Source: Dysidea avara
Lineage: Eukaryota > Porifera > Demospongiae > Dictyoceratida > Dysideidae
NCBI RefSeq assembly: GCF_963678975.1
Contig: NC_089272.1
Span: 1,984,001 to 2,048,000 of the forward strand
DNA: 64,000 bases
Direction: 5' to 3'
A program made the translations under genes and the position numbers. This document shows, in pieces, positions 13,501 through 28,500 of this stretch; the stretch's first letter is position 1, and every line of letters starts with the position of its first letter. Below the pieces are notes generated by a model. That model was not told where the DNA came from. It ran no database searches and saw only the letters and a program-made list of their open reading frames with translations.

Positions 13501-16500
13501 AAGGCCACTAGTGTGTCAAATTTTATTTCCAAGTAACGATGGTACACTAGCCACCTAATTTTGTTTAGAATGACAATGAATGATGGTCCAAAACATTTGG
13601 TAAATAGCAGCAATTGGTGTTGCTGTATGATGTAGCATATCAGTAGCTCACCAGGGCCATTTAGCTATCTTGGATTAAAATTTTTGGCTTTTTCGGTTTG
13701 TTTTTTTGGATATTTTGCAACATGATGGAGTTTTAGAGTGATTTGAAGCTGCTGTGGAGCATGAGAGGTGAAATCATTTGACAATTGAGCTGCCTCCCAT
13801 AGTGCAGAGCTTAGAATGACGCATGGAATCTGTGGATAAAATAATTTACAACTGCTGGCACAAAATGCGCATCCCCAGGGACAACTTTTGCCATAGTTCT
13901 AGTCAATAGTTTATGATTGTTGTGACTCCAAAAGCACTGGAAATGGCTAGAAAATGCAATAATAGTTCTTTTATGCTGCAGAAATTTTTGACACTCGTCA
14001 CCCTTCTCACCACCCTCTTTCCACTGTTACATTACAATTCTATTTTGCTGTGCAGGCATGCAGCATTATGCATACAAAGCGTATATGCTATACTAAAACA
14101 ACCGAGCTGTGCAGCTCACAACTTCATCTGAATTGTCATTATTAAAATTTTGCTATTAACCTACGTACCGTCACAGCCATTTCTTGGCCAACACCTTGGA
14201 TTCCACATATATTTACACCCTGGCTTTTTGGGGTGCCTCACTCTTTATCACAGCTTGGCTGTTTTTGGTATAGATATTACTTCTTTTACTTACTTACTGC
14301 AGAAAGTAGGAAGAGATCAACAACTGAATTATGTGGATATTTCCCATTTTGCTTGTAATAAAGTTGCAATTATTTTAAAATTTTAATACTGTATCGAAAG
14401 TATTACATGAACTCTCTCCTACAGGTTGACAGAAATCTCTACAAGGGAACTTGTTTGCAAATAAACTCTACAGAGTAACTTCCAATGTAGCTGGATGCTC
14501 TGCAAGGTAACTTGTTTGTAGCTGAACTCTCCTCAAAGTGACTTGTTTGTAGCTGATCTCTCTCAAGTAACTTGTTTGTAGCTGATCTCTCTCAAGTAAC
14601 TTGTTTGTAGCTGAACTCTCCTCAAAGTAACTTGTTTGTAGCTGATCTCTCTCAAGTAACTTGTTTGTAGCTGAAATCTCTACAATGATTGTTTATTGCT
14701 AACTCCCCACACGGTGATTAGTTTGTAGCTGATCTCTCTCAAGTAACTCGTTTGTAACTGAAATCTCTACATTGTAGCTGAACTTTCTACAGTGACTTGT
14801 TTATTACTAACTCCCCACATGGTGATTAGTTTGTAGCTGAACTTTCTACAGGGTGACTTGCTTGTAGCTACACAGAGTGATTTGTTTGTGGCTGAACTCT
14901 CCACAGGGTGATTTGTTTGTAGCTTAATTCTCTGCAGGGTAACTTGTTTATAGTTGACCTGATCTCTCCACAGCATAATTTTTGTATATAGCTAGCTGAA
15001 CTCTTTACAGGGTAACTTGTTTGTACCTGAACACTCCACTGGGTGACTTGTTTGTACCTGATCTCTTCACAGGGTAATGTCTTTGTAGCTGATCTCTCTA
15101 CAAGGTGACTTCTTTGTAGTTGAACAGGCAATACCTTTTTTATTAACAAAGCACTTGTCACACATGGTTGGCAACTTGTTATAACTCCATGAATGTTAGT
15201 GCAATTTCTTTCAAACCACAACAGTTGCCCTACAATGGTTACTCATGTATGAACTGATTTTGAAGTGATTCCTTCAAGCAGTTTACCCTGTAGCCATGAC
15301 AAAAAAAAATCACTATTACACTTTTCAAAAATGGGGCATAACTCCCTTAATTTGTTTTAATTGGATTTGTACAAAATTTTGATTGTAAATGTGCTGCATT
15401 TTGTTCTTACAGCCCTCCAAATTTGAAGAAAATCGTATAGAACATGCGAGACTTATAGCAATTTTTCTAAGTGGAGGTGCAACAAATACAAAGAAACTAG
15501 GACACTTTGAAGGCATATACCTCAGTGATGGCTGGGTGGATTCAGTGGTGCCCCACTCCAAAGCAGTTTCCATAGCAAATCTCTAGTCAGAGTTACAGAT
15601 GCATGAAAATGGTGTTTTCTTGGTTCCTGTAAAATACACACTTGTATAGCCACGTGCCCGCACTGGTTGTACACTTGTACACATGACACAGTATCATGTG
15701 TCTTGATAGTGCAACAGAAAAGTTGTATTTAAACTAGCCAATATCGAGATAAGGCACAAGGGTACCCTCCTCGTACATAGCCCTAAATACATAACAACAG
15801 AAATACTCTTATAGAGCATCAATGCATAGTTCTAACTATATATACAGATATTGAAATGCTATGTGTTTGAAATTGCGTCAGTTGCTATACACTTGACAAC
15901 ATCTTACAAATCCATATTGTCAATGATTAATATACTCCATTTAGATCACTTCAACACAATAATGACATGCATAAAACTATTTTGTAACTTTCAAATTTTT
16001 TTCAAATACAATATTATGTAAACTAGTCGGGTTTTCACTCATATCAGTAGGTGAGCACTACATGCATTCCTTGAGCCATGAAATAGTAAAAAGTATCTGG
16101 TGTACTTGTTTCACTACATTTTGTTCTATGTATGTATGACCCATAATTGAACTTAATTTTTTTTTTTATTATGATTGGTGAACTAGTGCTTACTGCATCA
16201 AAATAAAAATGACACCGAACCTAATGTTATCATGTGCATGCATGCTTAAACTATCCATCTGAAAAGTGAAGTGACCATTACACTTCATTTTCAGCTACGT
16301 TCAGCCTATTATATAGCATTACAAATGAAGAACAGTTTGAGAAGTGCCTCTGTAATCAATGTAGCCACTACAGAAAATACAGACACAATTTCCATTACAA
16401 ACCTAGGGAAGCCATCAAGCACTACCATGAATCAATACTTTACATTGTCAGCAAAGATAAATGAGACACAAAGGAGGACACAGGTACTACAAGTCCATAA

Positions 16501-19500
16501 AGTGTGCATTGTATGTACAGCACTATGCCAAACAGCACTAAAGTAACACCAAACAGTGAAAAAAATCAAGCCCTTGGCATTAGCTGTTATCAAGGTGTGC
16601 CTTTCTGAAGGCATCAGTCAGGCAGTCAGTCAGTAGAAAATTCCACTGAATAATTTTTTTTTATAAGTTTGTGGGAATCCTATCAGAAGCATTTCAGGTC
16701 AACACTTCTGGGCTTGGTTATACCTAACCAATACTGCCATGAAGGTATTGTGAGGCTGATTTCTGGTCAATATTGTTTTGTGAGAAAGTGCAAACCTCCA
16801 TGATCCCTAATATACACTGCTACCATACCATGTGATACTAGTATATGTAATAGGATGGATGGCTGTGGTATTCGGGAGTAATAGTGCAAACATTGTAAAC
16901 AGGAAGGAGTAAAATAGTGCGAGGCTAGGAGAGGCCGAGCACTATTAGCTTCCTGTTTACAATGCGAGAACTATTAATCCCGAATACTACAGCCATCCAT
17001 CCTAGTGCAAATTAATCCGACAGCCATAAAAACTGTTACTAGGCAACAGAAATTCAACTGCAAAACACCAATCATACTTAGCAACCATTGCTATGGCATC
17101 AAAATGACGTTTACCTTAGCAATGGTTACTTAGCAATCATTGCTAAGCAACCATACTGTTGCTATGCCATGAGGCATCTATCACTATGGTGGTAAAACTC
17201 CTCCCAGGTTTTTCTTCGATTAGCTTCAAATTCGCTAGACCAACTACCCGTCCAAATCAATGTGTCATAAAGTGTTTTCATGTCTATCATTGTGTGCTAT
17301 CCTTGGTTGCAAGATACTTATCACTGTTAATGGCCATTATAAGTTTACGATACGCATATACGGCATTCTGGTATACACACATTGCTAATAGAAATCAGAT
17401 GACATCATGGTTTAACACAAGCTTACAATGAAATAGGATCAATCACTTTTTCATGATTTAACAATCACATCAGCGAATTTGATCATGTGATCTGGTATGT
17501 AAACATGCCCACCAGTATAAAAGGAGAGTTCCATAGTGGGTGTGGCAAGTCTACGAGCGATGATCATTCCTATCAGGCCACTTGACAGAGACTACAGAAG
17601 GAAGACTCGCTGGCAATACACACTCTGCATCCTGCTGCGTTGTCCACTATAAGGACAGATGTCCTGAGGCCTACACCACTGTGAGCTAGACAAAGTATAG
17701 CTACTGCAACATGAAGACAAGCAGGTCAGGGACTATATAGACAGACCTAAAATGGAGGATTGCCAGCAACACCACTGCAAGGGAGAAGTAAACAGTCCAC
17801 ATCACACGTATACACATATCTGCCTAATCAATACACCCACACTTTCCGCTAAGTAGCAGCATTGAACACCCTATTAGCCAGTGCTGATTACCTTCTTGCT
17901 TACAGCCAATTAAGTTGAATAGCTACAACACATTATACACAAACTTTGCTATGCAATAAATAAACAACACAACAGTCCGCCACACACAAAGGATACAAAA
18001 TAGTACACAAATATGAATTACAATTCAAGTTCCAAGCTGTGGGTACAGGCCAAGTCAATGACAGAATCTTGCAAATAGCATTGGTATAACTGTTCTTGAT
18101 CCTCTTGCTTATACACATCACCACAGAACAAAGTAATAAATACAACACAACAGTAGCTACGTATAACAACGCAACAGTCCCATGCACACAGTACCTTGAA
18201 GAAAGATACTTCAATTCAATTACTCTAATCGAACACATATTGACAAGTGAAAATACAAGTTGAATTAGAAAAGCTCTTATTCAACAACCTTTAATAATAC
18301 TGATGACATGCCTCTGACAGTAAGCCACAAACCAACTTTGCCCAGACATGATCACACTCAGATATTCTATTATGTTAGTTTGTGCAACATCATCATGCAA
18401 ATGAAGTGGAATATACACACTCAACACCACTTCAGCATCATCCCAATTGTGACATTTGTTTGTCAGTATTAAATTACACAATTATAGTAGTAACAATGGT
18501 CTTAGCAACAAGCACATTTTGCGCGTGTACTATTTAGTGAATGCCATAGTAGGGATTTTCCCACTGATCTTTGCTATATTACCATCACTCATCTCTTGTT
18601 TCACTACTTTTTATCACTTGGATCCCACTTCATTTTTTTATTATACCGGTTTATTTGGTTTTTTGTTATAGCATACAGCTATACACATGTGACTGTTCTA
18701 TTAGGGTGACTGCTGTATTAGAGTATCTTGAGTCAGCCTTTCACCTACCGAGGTGTGTTACTATATTAATAATACAGCTAGACTAATAATAAGGGAGTGG
18801 GGTCATCGTGATCTCATAAATAGATTGTTAAGATGAATGCCAGATTGCTATTGATCGACCATTAATGGGTGTGGCCTCAATCCAATCACAAAATTATAGG
18901 TATCTACCGATGAGCCTAAATGCTTAAACAATTTTTGTGCCATCTTTAAGTAAAGTGTTGATACTGTAATTTTATGCCTCGATATGGTTCATTGCATGAA
19001 AAAGAGAATGAACAACCTGCAAGACACACTCATCGGAACCCCAAAAGGTACATGGCACTGATGAGTTTGTTATTGTAACATAAAATGGTGGCTGTGCATT
19101 GCTTTGTTTGGCCTCCAGCCTTGCAACTGTAGTCAGGCAGGCTGGCTGGCAGGCATACAAAAATTCAACTTTTGGTATTTCTATATCCAGCCGCCTCATA
19201 CAGCATTCAATGTTAGATGGACTAAATATTATTCTGTCAAGGTGATTTTTTGTTGTGTAAGGTGTCCCTAGCTATAGGATGATTTTTAAAGGCAGAAATT
19301 TATGTGGCGTGTGTCATTTTTGGGGGATCCCTACTTAAACAATACTACCGTACTGTTTGATAAACATGCCTGCAATTTATTTTCCCAATAGTGGCTGCAC
19401 TATTTGTCTTACTGTCATCATTACTTTTTATCACATAACTCCAAACATTTTCAGTATATGAAATGGAAACTTTACAAAAAGATTTCATTGGCTACATAAA

Positions 19501-22500
19501 TTATAGAGATTTACTAAGAATTTAGAAAATGCACAAGTATGTCAGGTTTTGGCAGTTCTACATATGTATACATGTGGCCATATGTCTCTGTATCCATTTT
19601 AGGTAGCAATAATCAGTGATGGGTCTAATGATAATGATGATCTCAAAGAAATAAGGGGAGCAGGTCAGTTAACACAAATCAAAAGACACTAATGTGACTG
19701 CATAGAGTAAAAACGGAAGCTTATGCACATTTTGAATATGTTTAGATTTTAAATCCTGTATGCTACATGTATATTTATAAAAGCTTTTTAATATTTTCAA
19801 GTTATGTTCAATCCTTTGTCATGGAACTAGTGTTCATTGTGTACCCTATATCTGTTTCACGTGGTTGTAATCAGTGATTAAAATCAGTTTTTCTTCAAAA
19901 ATTAGGCGTGTTTAATCTTCCGTTTTTACTATATGTAGTCACAGTCTTAGTTGTGGGTTGCACAGCCAAGAAAGTAAAAATTGCATGCCACAAATAAATA
20001 AGTGCAAAACCACTACTGTGTGTTTACATGTAGCAATGGTATTGGAATTTGACATGATATTTTATGTGTAAACACCTCAGATTGTCGTACAGAAAAGGTA
20101 TACAATATCCCGATACTACATAGCTATTAGATAGATGCTTCAGGCATATTGATCAGCACTAAAGCAGCAGAGTTGTTAGAATTTAATGTGTACAATGAAA
20201 GTGATTTAGATATATGTATTGACAATTGGAAGTCTAGCAAGCTACCACTCCAGCAGGTGATGTACCATTCTATCTTAGGTGCCCAAGAGATCCATTAAAG
20301 ATGGACACTCCTTGATGTTGGGGCCCACTATTCTCCTAGAGTTGGCACTGTGATGGTCCATCAGGGAACAACACATACACCTTTGTAGCATCCTGTGTGT
20401 GCCTTCACAGCATAAAATAATAATCTAGTGTTGTATAAAGTGAAATAAGGAGCCAGTAAGTTGTTACACCGAATGGGACAAAAATTTTAGTTGGTAAAGA
20501 ATGAGCAAGCCAAGTGGTATGTGTTCCAGTAGTTGACTGGCACTGGCATGTCCCCATTATTTTAAAAATAAGTTTTTATGGTGTAGTTTCCTCCTACACA
20601 AAATAATTCACTTCTCTCCATCCAGTTGTAAATACCATTTGTTCATTTTACAATGGTATATGTACTAAAATAAACATGAACAATAGTCATCTACATTAAA
20701 TGTATAAAGTTTGCTGTATAATACCATACCTGTTTCACTGCCCGTACAAAAGTCTCAATAGTAGCAGTGAAATTTATCCCGTATTTCACTGACAGCAGTG
20801 AAAAAGTTGTAATTGCAATTTCATTGGCTAGAATTTATGTTAACAATGTAGCGCCAATTAGTGTTGACGCGTGTTTAGTACATAGTGACAAATTGCGTAC
20901 ATAGCAAAGCTAATGCAGCATATGCAGCGAGTATGGTATTAACTGGGAATAGCATGGGTAGCAGTGAAATTTGGGATAAATACCACTCTTGTTGTATTGG
21001 AAATGGTAAATTTCACTCAGCTTCGCCTCGTGAAATTTATCCCCATTTCCAATACAACACTCGTGATATTTATCCCAAATTTCACTGCTACCCATGCTAT
21101 TACTAGTACTAATACCATACCTGTTTCACTGCCCATACAAAAGTCTCAATAGTAGCAGTGAAATTTATCCCGTATTTCACTGGTAGCAGTGAAAAAGTTG
21201 TAATTGCAATTTCATTGGCTAGAATTTATGTTAACAATTAGTGTTGACACATGTTTAGTACATAGTGACAAATTGTGTACATAGCAACGCTAATGCACAG
21301 CATGCGTATCGAGTATGGTATTAACTGGGAATAGCATGGGTAGCAGTGAAATTTGGGATAAATACCACGAGTGTTGTATTATTACTAGTACTAATTTGAC
21401 TGCAACGGATATCAGCTCTCTTAGGCACTGGATTAAAATCACCAAAATGTCTTCCATGATGTTAATATTACAAAATAAGGATGAGGAAAACTTATTAAGT
21501 TTAATTAGGAATCATGGGGAAAAAAAGAGTAGGGACAGTGAAACAAGGAAGGTTGCCTACACCTACAGGTATACTAGTGAAAGTTTAATCCCTACTTCAG
21601 TCTATATATACCCATGACTGAATTAGGGATTAAATGTCCACTAGTATACCTGCAGGTGTAGGCAATCTGCCTTGTTTTCAAACTTTTTCTATGATCACTA
21701 ATCAAACTTAAAATAATTCTCTTATACATGTTTGTAAATTTTTTGTAACATTATTATGACTGGTGAATCTGCGCACATCACATCAAAGAAAGGATGGTAC
21801 CAGAGTTAATACTTTTGTCTGAACGCGTGCCCCAACTATCAATAATTATTGGCTCGAAAGCAAAGTTTTACTTTCAGCTATGTTCATCACTACAAATGAA
21901 GAAGTTCCAGAGCTTGAATTGAGGATATACAAAGTATACCTAGTTAAATTTTTCCAAAAATACAGTAGTATACTTTGTTAGCTGCTTAGCAAGTTGCAGC
22001 AGTTTAAAAACATAATGCAAAACTCATGAAACAGATTTTCCTGCAGCTAATATCACAACTGAAAAGGTGTGAGCTATCTAAAACTATCCCAACAGTGCAT
22101 GTAAGAATACAGGACCTGGTCCCAGATCGATTTACTCTAATATAACAGTCATACGTACATTCTAATAGTTAAAATACATGTATACCCTACTGTTATAGAA
22201 CACTCATAATTTTCACGATATGTAGTCTGTTGTCAAATCTCGGATAGTGGAATGTCTACCTATAGCTAACTTACCTTCCCCCAGTTTTCATACTGAGAAA
22301 TCAGTACATGCACCTTCATGATATTTTACAATTCAAGCAGAGCAGGAGAAGCACCTCTGCTAGCCACCATGAAATATTTGGATGATTCGCTCACCTTAAC
22401 TATCAATTACTGACTCGAAAGTCAAGTGGCCATTATGCTTTGTTTTCACTTATTTTCAGAGCGTTACAAACGAAGATGCCTCGATCTGCAATCAATCCAG

Positions 22501-25500
22501 TGGACTGTCAGCAAAAAGACTGAATGGGGGACAAAAGTAAGTCCATGATGTGTGTATTTCATGTACAGCGGTATGCCAAAAGGCACATCTAGGGATGAAG
22601 TGATGTTGAACAGTGAAAAAATCAAGCCCATAGCTTTAGCCATTATCAAGTTATGCTTGTCTGAAGGAATCAGGCGGGCGGGCAGGCAGGCAGGCAGGCA
22701 ATATAAAACTCCATTGAATTTTTTTTTTAATTCTATAGGAAGCATTTAGGGTTGTCCTGAAGACACTTATGGGCTTGGTTATGCCTAACCAATACTGCCA
22801 AGGTACCAGGATGGTGTTGTGAAGCTGGTTTTTGGATGATGTTTTTGGCCAGAAAAACCCTAACCTCCATATACAGTACTACTATACTGTATGATTAGTA
22901 GAGTTTATATTAAAACTGGCTCAGATGTGTTAGTTCCTTGTAAAACAGTCTCTAATTCCAGCAAACTCTTACATTCAACTTTTACAGATGGAAATTTCTC
23001 TATAATTAATACCTTTGACTGGCATAAAAGAGAATAACCACACTGGTTGTGTAAATATTGATTTTACCTATGAAAACAGTAATCCCCATACAGATACAGC
23101 TTGGCTGTACTAAAAGTGAGAATATACGTAAAATAACTAGGCTTCTGCAGACACATTTTTTGTCACATCTTAACTAATACCAAGAGTACATAATACAAAG
23201 ATAAAATATTATGTACTCTTGCTAATACTTATTCAATACAGGATTTGATGTGGTTGTTACTGATTGTTCATCAGAACACAAGACGTAAGATACTCACCCA
23301 ATAAACAATATTAGTTTTGTATTATCACAATACACAGTTATGGGTTGTGCTGTAAATCAGGTGAGGAGTACGCAGCCTATTACAGAGCTAGGGAAAAACA
23401 CCAAAACAAGGAGGGGTAAGATTATTATGAGTTCAATTTGGCATTGAATGTGATGATGGTATTCCACAGCTACCAATGGTTCTGTCATTTTGATGATGAT
23501 GCTTATTTGAATGTTCCACAATTGGGTCAACTATTACAAAAATATGATCCTCATCAACCTCACTATATTGGTAGTAAGTGGCGTTTCACAGCACCAAATG
23601 CTCCTGTAAGTATAGTCAGTATTTGTGCATTTCCTTTATCAATTTTGATTACATTACAGATTGATTTTAAAGCAGGCACAAGTAGTAATCTAGAGAGACT
23701 GCATTATGTATGAATATCACTATACAAGTAATAATTTATTGGAATGTTGTTTGATATAGACAATCAAGCAGAGAACATACAGATTCTCAAGTGGTGCTTT
23801 CTACTGCATTAGTAGTGCAATAATGACAGAAGCTGAAAAGTTTTTGAAGTACATATATACTGTTATGAGGTGATGATGTCAATTAGCATGTGTGTGTTCT
23901 CTAGCGGTAAACAAGCATTTACTAAAAGTTGTAAATTATCACGACGTGAAGATGACTGTACTATTGGATTTGTAATAGGTAAGGAAATCACAGTATATTG
24001 TAAGTTCACTTTTTTAGAATAAATGTTCTGAGTAAGTCATGTCTTAGTAGTCATGGAGCCCTTGGCAAAGAGTTTTCTGGGACTCGTTATTATGTACATG
24101 AATTAGTGGCAAAATGGCAAAAGTATAAATAGCTAAAAGGTAGTAACCGTAACACTATGCAAAGCATGCTTCTGCTGAGTGCCTGGGGGCACATAAAATT
24201 TTACTTAGCACAGTAAATGATTAGAGTAGCTGACTGACTGTTCTATTAGAGTATCTCTTCGTTTTGTTAGATATCTACCTTGTTTTGTTAAATTATATTT
24301 CCTGTCTGATTTGTCAAAGACATGGTTTCAACCAGAGACTCAAGGCCTGCATAAGGGTGCTTTCCAGAACACAAAAAACAAGTACATAATTAGAACTACA
24401 AATGTTATCTAGTAGAGTTGCAATGATACAGTGTGTAGACGTATCAATGTATTGCCTCTGGTTTATCACGATACAGTGATATATTGCATGATACAAAGTG
24501 AAGCCTAAACAATGGCCTATGTCACTTTTAAAGGGAAATAAGTCAGCTATTTTTCTTTGAGAAGCATTACATACTATTCAGTTTAACCACAATGTACAAT
24601 AATTTGATTATTTATTAGCCATGTTAACAAGCCACGATATGTCGATATATCACGATACACGATATATTGATATGGTTTGACTGTGTATCGATACGGTGAT
24701 ATTGTCGTATAACGATACGATACGCAATATATTGTTGCATCTCTATTATCTAGTACAACAAACATTCAAAGAACTACAGAAAGCTGATGAAAAAGACAAT
24801 AATACTTATATAACTTACTGTTATACTGTTCAAAGTGCATGGACCATGTACATTTTACTCTTTTGGTGTTTTTTTTGTTTTTTAAAAATATTTATTAAGG
24901 CTTTACAGCACAAGTGCTGAAGGTCTGTAGGACAACAGCCTGTTTAAAGGTGTTACAGAAAGTGTGTTTGAAAAGGTGGAGAAGGGAGAAAAAATCCATG
25001 ACTGGACCTAGGCAGCCTCGAACCTGCAGCCATCCGATTAACGCTTGAACGCTTACAGGAGTCTGCCAGGCAGTCAGGATGTTTTCTCCTGTGTGTATCT
25101 GGAGCTTGTGAGGCCCTAGAATATGTTTGAAGCCCCTACTGTTCTAGGGCCCTATATATGCGGCTGCTTACCCAAAAAGCCAACTCTGTATTAAAGCAGT
25201 CAAAATAATATTGACTTATATTACTGAATGTCGCTGGACAGGTAAGATTTCACATAAGGGGACTCTAATTATTTGTAGTAGGCACATCCAAGTAGGAGTC
25301 ATGCAGTTTTCCCAAAGTCTGTAAAATGAGAAAATTAGAGTATGAATGAATATAGAATATCTCTGAAGGAGCAGCAGTGGCAAATCTAGTATTCCTTCAA
25401 AGGAGCTTCTGAAATTTGTAGCTATGCTACAATATAAAATGCACGTAATACAGAGGGAATCTCAAAATCCTTGCATGCTCACCTATAATAAGGGTTTGGG

Positions 25501-28500
25501 AACATATAGCCCAGGAAAGATTTTAGAAAGCTCTAAGTAAGAATGGATTATAGGCTTCTTAATATAATTGTAATAAACCCAATGCTTTATATGGAAACTA
25601 ACTGTAACCTGTTGCCTTGTTGATCAGCAAATGTTATAACATCCTTCATTCAGTAAGTCCAATATTTTTTATCATCATATCATACCAACATGCAGCTTTC
25701 TAAACAGGTCACGTATGGCCACATAAACATTATTAGTTTCACATCCCTACCCGAATTGTTGTTTTTCAATGATCTTTTACCACTGGTAGCTCAGTACAAC
25801 CATCCAGCACCTTTTAAAGTTGGTAATTATAGCTAGAGCAGTCTAAGAAATTGCATTATTCTATATATTCTATTCTAGCATTAATACTATAAGCACACAA
25901 TGTATTCTTCACTGTCTGATCAACACTGATGTTTTGGGATGTTTAAGTTTGTAACAGTTTGATTGGTGGGTACCAGCATTGAAACCAGGTCACTATATAC
26001 TGCTGACCCGGATGACCCACTTACTTGGATAGCAATCCAGGTCAGACCCGGATTAATTAAAGCCAAAGCGCGTGATAAGAGCTATATATTTTTGGTAGTC
26101 TTGAGCGAGCAAAGCTATACGTTTTGAGCGTTTGATTCGTGTTGAGTAAACAAGTAGTTATGTGATAACTAAGCCAGTAAGTTTATAATTTAAAATTAGT
26201 CAGTGGGTTTGGTTCCACGTAGCTACAGTGAGTTTACAGACAGCAATTGGGTGTGGCTTTGTGCATACCTAGTATTACAATTTCCCGATATATTAAAGTG
26301 GGTCACAAAAGTACTTATCCTGTTGCAAGACTAGACTATCAGGGGCAGATCTAGGGGGGTTTCTGAGGTTCCCAGAAACTAGTCAAGTGTATTCAGGTAA
26401 ACAAAATTATATTTTACAGTGATTTGCAATGGTACAAAAGTTCAGATCGAAATACTCTAATAGAGCAGTCAACCACTCTGTATTTTTCTTAAGAACCGTA
26501 AGTAGCTAGCTAGCTACTTTATTTACCTGTGCCAATATAGTAAAAAAATTGTCCAAAATCTTATAACAGGGTGTTAAAATCTGAAAATCTTCCTGGGGCA
26601 TGCCCCAAGACCCCCAGAACAACGTCCATGTCTGTTGTATGCTTCAAATGTCAACTTTGCTGTGTCCCTTAACTCTTTAGTCTGCACCTGATACTGTACC
26701 AGAAGCAAGCACAATTAAGCAGCCTACATTATATCTAACATAATTATATTTTTAAACTGTCAATATTGCTACCAGATTCAATTTCAAATTACACAATTTT
26801 ATGGCAAATCTTGCCCCCATACCTCCCTAGAATTAAATTTGCATCTAGCAAAGGTTTGGAAACCAGTCAACAAAATTCCTGGGGCCGCCCTTGACTATGT
26901 ACAACTTGTGCAATAATCAATTAGTGGGCATGGGTCCGTGTAAGCTTGCAGACAGCAACGGACATGGTTTTATGCAACAGACTGCACGGCATGGCTGAGC
27001 ATATGTTTGTAATCCGATAAGTGGGTGTGGCTCACGAAAGAGCTACACAATTAACATTAATAAGTTTCCACATCGCCAAACCATAGATATACGACTCCTA
27101 ATAGGGATTGGAAATGGCGTCACGCACCAGAAATAGGTTTGTTTTAAATGTTACTGGTGATTTCTGTAATTTGTATCATATATTAATTTAATTGTCCCCT
27201 AATGAAGTATTAAAAGTTTTGCGAGAGTGATGCGAAGTGTGCTACCATCCAACTAGCTTTGTTCCACAGCTTTGACATTAGATTAAAGCTTGAAAGACAA
27301 ACGGTTATGCTAGACAACAACTGTGCAGAGTTAGGAGAACAGAAACACAACGGTACAACAACACCTAGCCAAGTTGTAACCAAGGAAATAGGCAGCGTTT
27401 AAAGTAGAGGTGTGGCTTACAAACCATTCTGTTCAATTCTAATGACCAAAGGGGTTCTAAAAAGCCACGTATCATCGATACCAGAAGGTGTACACAGCTG
27501 CTACAGGAACAGAAACGTACCTTGGTGTAGAAGCAATACCGAAACAGCACGATGTGATGAGTTTCTTCTGTGGGAAAGGCCAGTCAGTGACTTCTACCAA
27601 AGCAACTTGTATCGCTCAACCGTAGAGAACTTTCATATTCTACTAAACCTACACTGATAGTCTACAGTAAAGAGAAATATTAGTCTTTTCATGCCCTTTA
27701 AAGCGGTAACAAGTGAAACACGCCTCGTATCTAACCAGTGGCGTCGATTGTACAGGTAGTATACTGGGTGCGTGACGCCGTTTCCAATCCCTATTAAGAG
27801 TCATATATCTATGGTCATACTAACAATTTCATTTCTCACGTGATCCAATCCCGGATAATCTGTAAACTGTGTCAATCATCCACCCGGAGAAAATGTGACC
27901 CGGATGATCCGACCTGGTTTCAACGCTAGTGGGTACCAGGTGCTTATATAATATAGTTTGCTAATGTTTTCTTGTGAATTAACTTCTGATGAAATATTCC
28001 TTTATACGGTAGCTATTGGCCTATTAGTAAGTCAAATGCTTCACTAACTGCCAAATTATTGAATTTTTAGTTTTTCACAAGCAAAAAATTATGATCTTAA
28101 TACAAAATATAAAATAATTGTATTTTGAACATAATGCAATAATTTTTTGGCAACTACAGTTTAACCAATTAAGTCTAGCTAAGATGCTTTTGAAAGAAAA
28201 GCCAAGTCTGTGATGCATAAAATTACGTTTTTCAAATCAAAATTGTGCTTGTGGTTTGACTATTTCATGAGGGTGCATATATGTGACCCAGTCTGGGATA
28301 ACCTGTCTGATCATTTATTTAAAAGTATCGAGAAATTCTGGTTTTCGGTGCGTTGTAAATCGCCATTGATCAAAGCAAACTTTCACATGTTTTACACCAA
28401 TTCCTAGAGCATCCACTGTATATACAAGTAGCCATAGATTGGCAACAGTGATAGCACTACGGCCAATCCTTGTTACCAATTCGACTTGACAAGTTCAGTA

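Larger units (their letters stand above)
17003..19602. other. Intronic; no gene recognised
   Basis: A TATA-like word at 17516 and one motif array at 18690 are listed separately. The stretch 17500-17960 could be part of an LTR or a cryptic promoter but no ends were found. Confidence 0.45.
21396..22409. other. Intronic; foldback at 21530 and motif at 22123
   Basis: No gene. Holds a 150-bp foldback and one motif array, listed separately. About 21840-21900 resembles the start of repeat family R1. Confidence 0.5.
25974..27928. mobile_element. 1.96-kb hAT-like element, 8-bp TSD, with nested elements
   Basis: Ends CAGCATTGAAACCAGGTC and, reversed, TAGCGTTGAAACCAGGTC. GTGGGTAC is repeated exactly on both sides (25966-25973 and 27929-27936). 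Behind the ends both arms carry CCGGATGA/GACCCGGAT words. No transposase frame. Two other inverted-repeat elements (26340-26893 and 27080-27815) lie inside and explain much of its length. It sits in Fringe intron 7. Confidence 0.8.

Noticed and set aside
14767..15221. Two overlapping antisense frames of 69 and 117 codons
   Set aside because: They translate the degenerate TTGTTTGTAGCTGA minisatellite; the repeated SYKQ/NH words follow the repeat unit.
23361..23415. Longer version of Fringe exon 4 starting at 23361, 23366 or 23376
   Set aside because: These acceptors either bring an in-frame stop or break the phase to exon 5; only 23386 fits.
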